A stretch of DNA of 64,000 nt from Megalobrama amblycephala (lineage: Eukaryota; Chordata; Actinopteri; Cypriniformes; Xenocyprididae): the NCBI RefSeq assembly GCF_018812025.1, contig NC_063045.1, forward strand, positions 51,610,079 through 51,674,078, given 5' to 3'. The stretch's first letter is position 1; each line of letters starts with the position of its first letter. Both the position numbers and the translations under genes were made by a program. The notes beneath the pieces were generated by a model that had not been told where the DNA came from, did not search any database, and worked only from the letters and a program-made list of their open reading frames with translations. Positions 59,983-64,000 of this stretch are shown piece by piece.

Positions 59983-61060
59983 AGGGTATACTCAATAATA
60001 AAATGTATTGGACTGGCTGATATGACAAATTTGTAAAACTGTACTATTTTGAGACTTGTTTTATATAATGTGAAGCAGCTGTTGTGTAATTTGTTGCACT
60101 TACCATTGATAAGAATATCTTATCTTTTGGTTTTCCTGCATCAAGTTACTAGTGTAAAGAGAAAAGCAGAATAAGAAATTCCTTTATTGGTTAAATACTA
60201 AAGGTCTTCACATTTTCAGAGAACTGAGTTGGCTTTCTTGAACTTGAGATCAGCGTAAATACAAGCTCAAGGTCTTTACCTTTAAAGCCATGGTATCCTT
60301 TGCTTTTCCAAATCACCTTAGTGAATATTACATCTTGTGCAGGTTGATAACTTGGAGGTGACGCTGAAATCATTCTCCAAAGCTTTATAAAGACATGAAA
60401 GATTTGAAATGCACAGTTGCAGAGGATTACTACGCCGCCTGAGGATTGTGTGCAAGGTAGTACTTTGCATTTCACACATATTAGCGTAACTGGAAATTTA
60501 TATCATCTTTGGAAGCGCAATGCATGGTTCTGGGATATGTGAAGAAACACCTTCATATTCACATTGTTCAGCATTCAGCTGTCGCAAATTAACTCAGAGA
60601 TTCGTTTTCACATTTTTCTTTTGAAGCTTCGGTGTTTTGGCTATGAATGATAGTTGCAGCTCTGTGAGCGAGGCAGCTGTCAAACCTGCACGCAGGTGAT
60701 AAGTTGTGTGCCTATGAAAGAAGTTTGTCCCTCGAGTGAATTTTCTATTTCTGGTGGCAGAATTAAGGTAAATCTCATGCCATTCACTTCTCATGACTGA
60801 CTGAGCAGAGAACATCTGCAAAAAGTCTTAAAGTGGAACATCTGAAGAATTATTTATTAATACTGCAAAGCTGAGTATGGAACTTTATTGAAGTTATTAG
60901 GGCACGGCAGATAAGTACGCAAGTTTGTCCTGGGTTGTCTGATCAAATTGTCACAATCACATATGAGAGAGAGCAAAAAGACTCTGGCGATCACCTTACA
61001 TTTTGTCACGGTGGTTTGTGGTTCAGATAGCAGCACTCTCAGCTCTTTCACAAGAGGCAG
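59476..61060. other. Unique sequence with a (GT)n tract, no supported exon
   Basis: (GT)n occupies 59,940-59,981. Minus-strand frames at 60,191-60,475 and 60,594-61,051 have no domain. No Ig exon or repeat family is recognised. Confidence 0.35.
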
Positions 61061-61065
61061 ACCTC

Positions 61066-61800
61066 CTTAAAGTCCCCTTGAGATCAATTTATTTTTTGGG
61101 CTTTTAGTATGAATATGTTAGGCTTAAGGTTATCTATAAACTAGAGTGCTCCAAAACAATGACAAAATTCACATTTAGGAGATATAAGCGTTCAAAACTT
61201 ACAGTCTCTCACTATATAGGGATAGGGAACGATTCAGAAATACGCTTTCCATTGGAGCAAATGAAGTCTGGTTTCGCGTTAGTCACGTAAACCACCTCAG
61301 CGTGCACACACAGTCTGCTCCGGTCGAGAGACACGATATCACAGAGCAGGTCATATTCGAGAGTCGGCACAGACCAGAAAACGTATCGGACCCATTTGAA
61401 TTCTGCACAGAATGATATGGAGGAGATTATGAGGAGAAATGGTTAGACAGACTCGACATTAGAAACAGCACTGACGAATGGAAGAGATAACACCGGTGCC
61501 ACCAACATAAATTACACACTATTCAAACTACATATCCTCAGCATGACTATGTTCACTGTTTTGCTTTAGCAGCAGTTTCATATTAAATCTAAAAGGGGAA
61601 TCTATTAGACTGTGGCTGCGACTTTGTTTACTGAGCTCAAAGGCTTTGGCTGAGCTGTGATGTAAACGAAATGCTATTGGCTGTTTTTAAAAAGAGGAGG
61701 AGCTGTTAGATGTGTCCCGTCCTGTCTTCCTGTTTCAGTGGAAATTACGTCAACACATTGAATAATGCTGTGCATTTCAAGGCACTTCAGTGACCCTTTG
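61066..61800. mobile_element. Probable TTAA-type MITE
   Basis: The left end CCTTAAAGTCCCCTTGAGAT and the right end GGCACTTCAGTGACCCTTTG are roughly inverted. The interior has GC-richer sequence with GCGTGCACACACAGTCTGCT and CCGGTCGAGAGACACG. This is a recognised cyprinid repeat and the ends are approximate. Confidence 0.5.
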
Positions 61801-63660
61801 AAATCATAACTTTTAAATCATAAAATTAACATTTGAATACAACAAAAAGGAATAGGAAAAGTATTATTATTAAGATATTGTGAAATTTTAGACACCAGTC
61901 TGGCTGCAGACTTGTGTTGTATGAATAGTGCTTTGGCTTTGGTTTTGTGTTTGGTTTGGGTTGGTTTTTCTTCATAAAGATACTCCTGACCAAACACATG
62001 TTTATCAATAGCTGATATCCATCTAGAGATGCTTGTGGCTGATTGCCAGTACGATGTTGATTTATGAAATATAATATAATTAAATGATAGCAAATAAAAA
62101 TCTCCAAATCATAGAATTAATTATTAATAAATTAATTCATAAGAAATAAATTAATAAGAATCATTCATTTTGTTTTATTATTATTTTCCTTTTCTATTTA
62201 GTTTTTTATTTTAATTTAATTTTGCTTTTTATTTTGCATTAAAAAAAAACACTGTTGTTAATTGGCCAATAATCTTAAAATGCCCAATATTAGTGGAACA
62301 GACAGGTTGATACATGTATTTATCACTAGATATTTCATGGTATTGTGTGTTTTGGTGGTCCATCTCTATGTGTGTGTGTCATTTTTGTGTACACCTTGAC
62401 CATAGCGTTTATCTGCTTGAAATGCTGCTGAAAATAATTCTTATTTTATTTGTTCTTTCAGTAATTTAAAAGAAGAGATGAAGGGCTAGATTGCTTGCCT
62501 CCAGGAACATCTCCCTAGAGACACACACACACACACACATACACATACACATACATAATGCACCATAGTACCGTTACTCATTAAAGGCATGCACTATATG
62601 ATTGGTCAAAGTGTTCACCATGTGGACCCTTTAGTCTGGAAATAATTGTCCTTTCTTCGAGCTTAGACTAATAATACTAATAGGAAGTGCGTTTCTTTGA
62701 GTGCTGATTTAATGACAAATCATCTTTCTTAAAAATGAGTTCGAAACTCCTTCAGAATTTGTTAGTTTACTGCTACATTGTAATACAAAACAATTGCCTC
62801 TTTGCTAGTATTGGCGGTATTACAGCAATATTAGTCTCTGCATAGCTACATTTTAATGCTATGTCCATTTGTCTCAATGGTGGTTTGCTCTTTTTTTTTT
62901 TTCTTTTCTCAGATACCCTGATTTGTGAGTTGAACACTAGTTTCTGCTTTCCCTTCCATAAAAAGTAATTACATGAAGTACTAATTTGCATTTGCATTTG
63001 ATATGCATCATTGCAGTCCCATTAGTAGCAAGTTTGTTTACCAAAAGAGAATCTGTTATATCATAATGCTTAAACCTCTGCGTAAATGTCTCACATGTAA
63101 TTAAAAAGCCATAGGCAATCAATTTAATACTGGGTGGCCTATGTGGTTCTCCATAGTGAAACTGCATTTTTAATTTAAATGTTGTGTTTGAAAGTATCTC
63201 AAATAACCCAAAATAACATAGTATAGATATATAACTGATGTTTGTTTAAAATTAAATGCTCTAGTGGTAAACCTGTTATTGTTTCTCACTCTTTATAACC
63301 ATTGAATTTATATAAACACTTTGCCATAGAGTTGACTGGTGACGCATAGATTTTTGCATCTGCGTGGTATATGAGAATTTTCCAATACTAAAGCCTTGTG
63401 GAGAGTTTTAGATTTTATTCTACCATATAGACCATTTGAAGGATGTAAACAATAACAAACACTTTGGAATGCTACTGCGCATGTCTGGTGGCACCCTTTT
63501 AAATCATAGAACTAGTATATACTTTGTCTAGCGCAAATGGAACAGTTAAGGTACTTACAAAAAATGAAAATAAACAATGATGTAGAATTACTGTACCCTT
63601 TTAAATAAGACTTTGAGGCGCAAACTTTTCACACAAAATGTTTAGCTGAAGTATCTTATC
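61801..63660. other. AT-rich sequence with no supported gene
   Basis: It includes (AC)n at about 62,520-62,540, T-rich runs at about 62,891-62,905, and AT-rich low complexity at 62,090-62,260. The small minus-strand frames have no domain. Confidence 0.4.
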
Positions 63661-63681
63661 TAGGCGACTATAATTACCTGT

Positions 63682-63966
63682 TTGATGCTGCCCTGCATCT
63701 ACATGAGAGATGCGGTAAAAGCGCAACGCAGTCTGGATGTGTATAATTACTTTCTTGGTGGAAAGGTTGGTAACATTTGTTCTTACAATGTGGATGACGC
63801 TTGTCTTTTGTTTGGTGAAGCTGAAACAAGTCAAACGGTGTCAAAAATGTACTCGTCGCTAAGGCGCCCGGGAAGGTTATCAGTTTACATTCCATTTGCA
63901 TGGCAGGGTCAATCTGTATCTATGCAAATAGTAAATTACATTGCTAACTGTATGATATTAAACTAA
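63682..63966 (+). pseudogene. Fragment of a repetitive fish SWIM-type protein family
   Basis: The frame reads MRDAVKAQRSLDVYNYFLGG, VGNICSYNVDDACLLFGEAE and TSQTVSKMY. This resembles the segment preceding the SWIM zinc finger (CxCxnCxH) in multi-copy, transposon-associated fish proteins. The Cys/His ligands that should follow are absent, because the reading runs into unrelated SLRRPGRLSVYIPFAW. There is no start context or splice site. It is most likely a decayed piece of a mobile element. Family recognition is from memory of the motif pattern. Confidence 0.4.
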
Positions 63967-64000
63967 TTTCTGTGTGCCATTATTACTTATTTCAAAATAT

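Overview
The window looks like a non-repeat-masked stretch of a teleost chromosome, most probably from a cyprinid (carp, goldfish or Danio relatives). The evidence is a spliced vertebrate gene with a clear fish-type ortholog sequence, an AT-rich background full of (TA)n and (CTAT)n microsatellites, and many copies of DNA-transposon families typical of cyprinids: TTAA-flanked MITEs ending in AAAGGGTTAGTTCACCCAAA, hAT-type MITEs, Tc1 remnants, L2-clade LINE tails and Gypsy-type LTRs. I see no prokaryotic operons, CRISPR arrays, rRNA or recognisable tRNA genes.

Layout. 1-35.8 kb has no exon I can support. It is intergenic or long-intron sequence made of transposon remnants (2.3-5.2, 6.0-6.65, 7.7-8.1, 13.9-14.5, 16.4-18.2, 19.0-19.75, 21.9-23.5, 27.4-32.3 and 35.0-35.6 kb). 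Between them lie unique, higher-GC blocks rich in homeodomain-like TAAT motifs, which are candidate conserved non-coding elements (11.2-11.95, 14.75-15.0, 15.5-16.0, 19.9-20.2, 23.85-24.2, 26.0-26.5 and 33.3-33.9 kb). 35.9-41.25 kb is msantd2 (Myb/SANT-like domain containing 2). All four coding exons can be placed with consensus splice sites, giving one 541-residue frame. From 45.3 to 47.1 kb runs an almost pure (CTAT/CTGT)n tract of about 1.77 kb. It ends about 475 bp before a first coding exon at 47,579-47,648. That exon encodes a signal peptide and ends in a phase-1 donor. From its strand, order and exon type I infer the Ig-superfamily gene esam, which neighbours MSANTD2 in mammals in the same relative orientation. 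47.65-64 kb is then probably its long first intron: repeats, a 1.55-kb Tc1-derived palindrome at 50.4-51.9 kb, and some unique blocks.

How the genes relate. msantd2 and the esam-like gene are both on the + strand. In the mammalian locus ROBO3 lies on the other side of MSANTD2 and is divergent, so the 35 kb upstream of msantd2 could hold robo3 5' regulatory sequence. No robo3 exon was found. The most noteworthy structures are genome-architecture features rather than a new biochemical system: nested transposons with readable target-site duplications, long inverted repeats, a transposon end pressed against the exon-4 acceptor of msantd2, and the giant tetranucleotide tract beside a promoter. Dispersed-repeat family names come from recognition, not from a database search.
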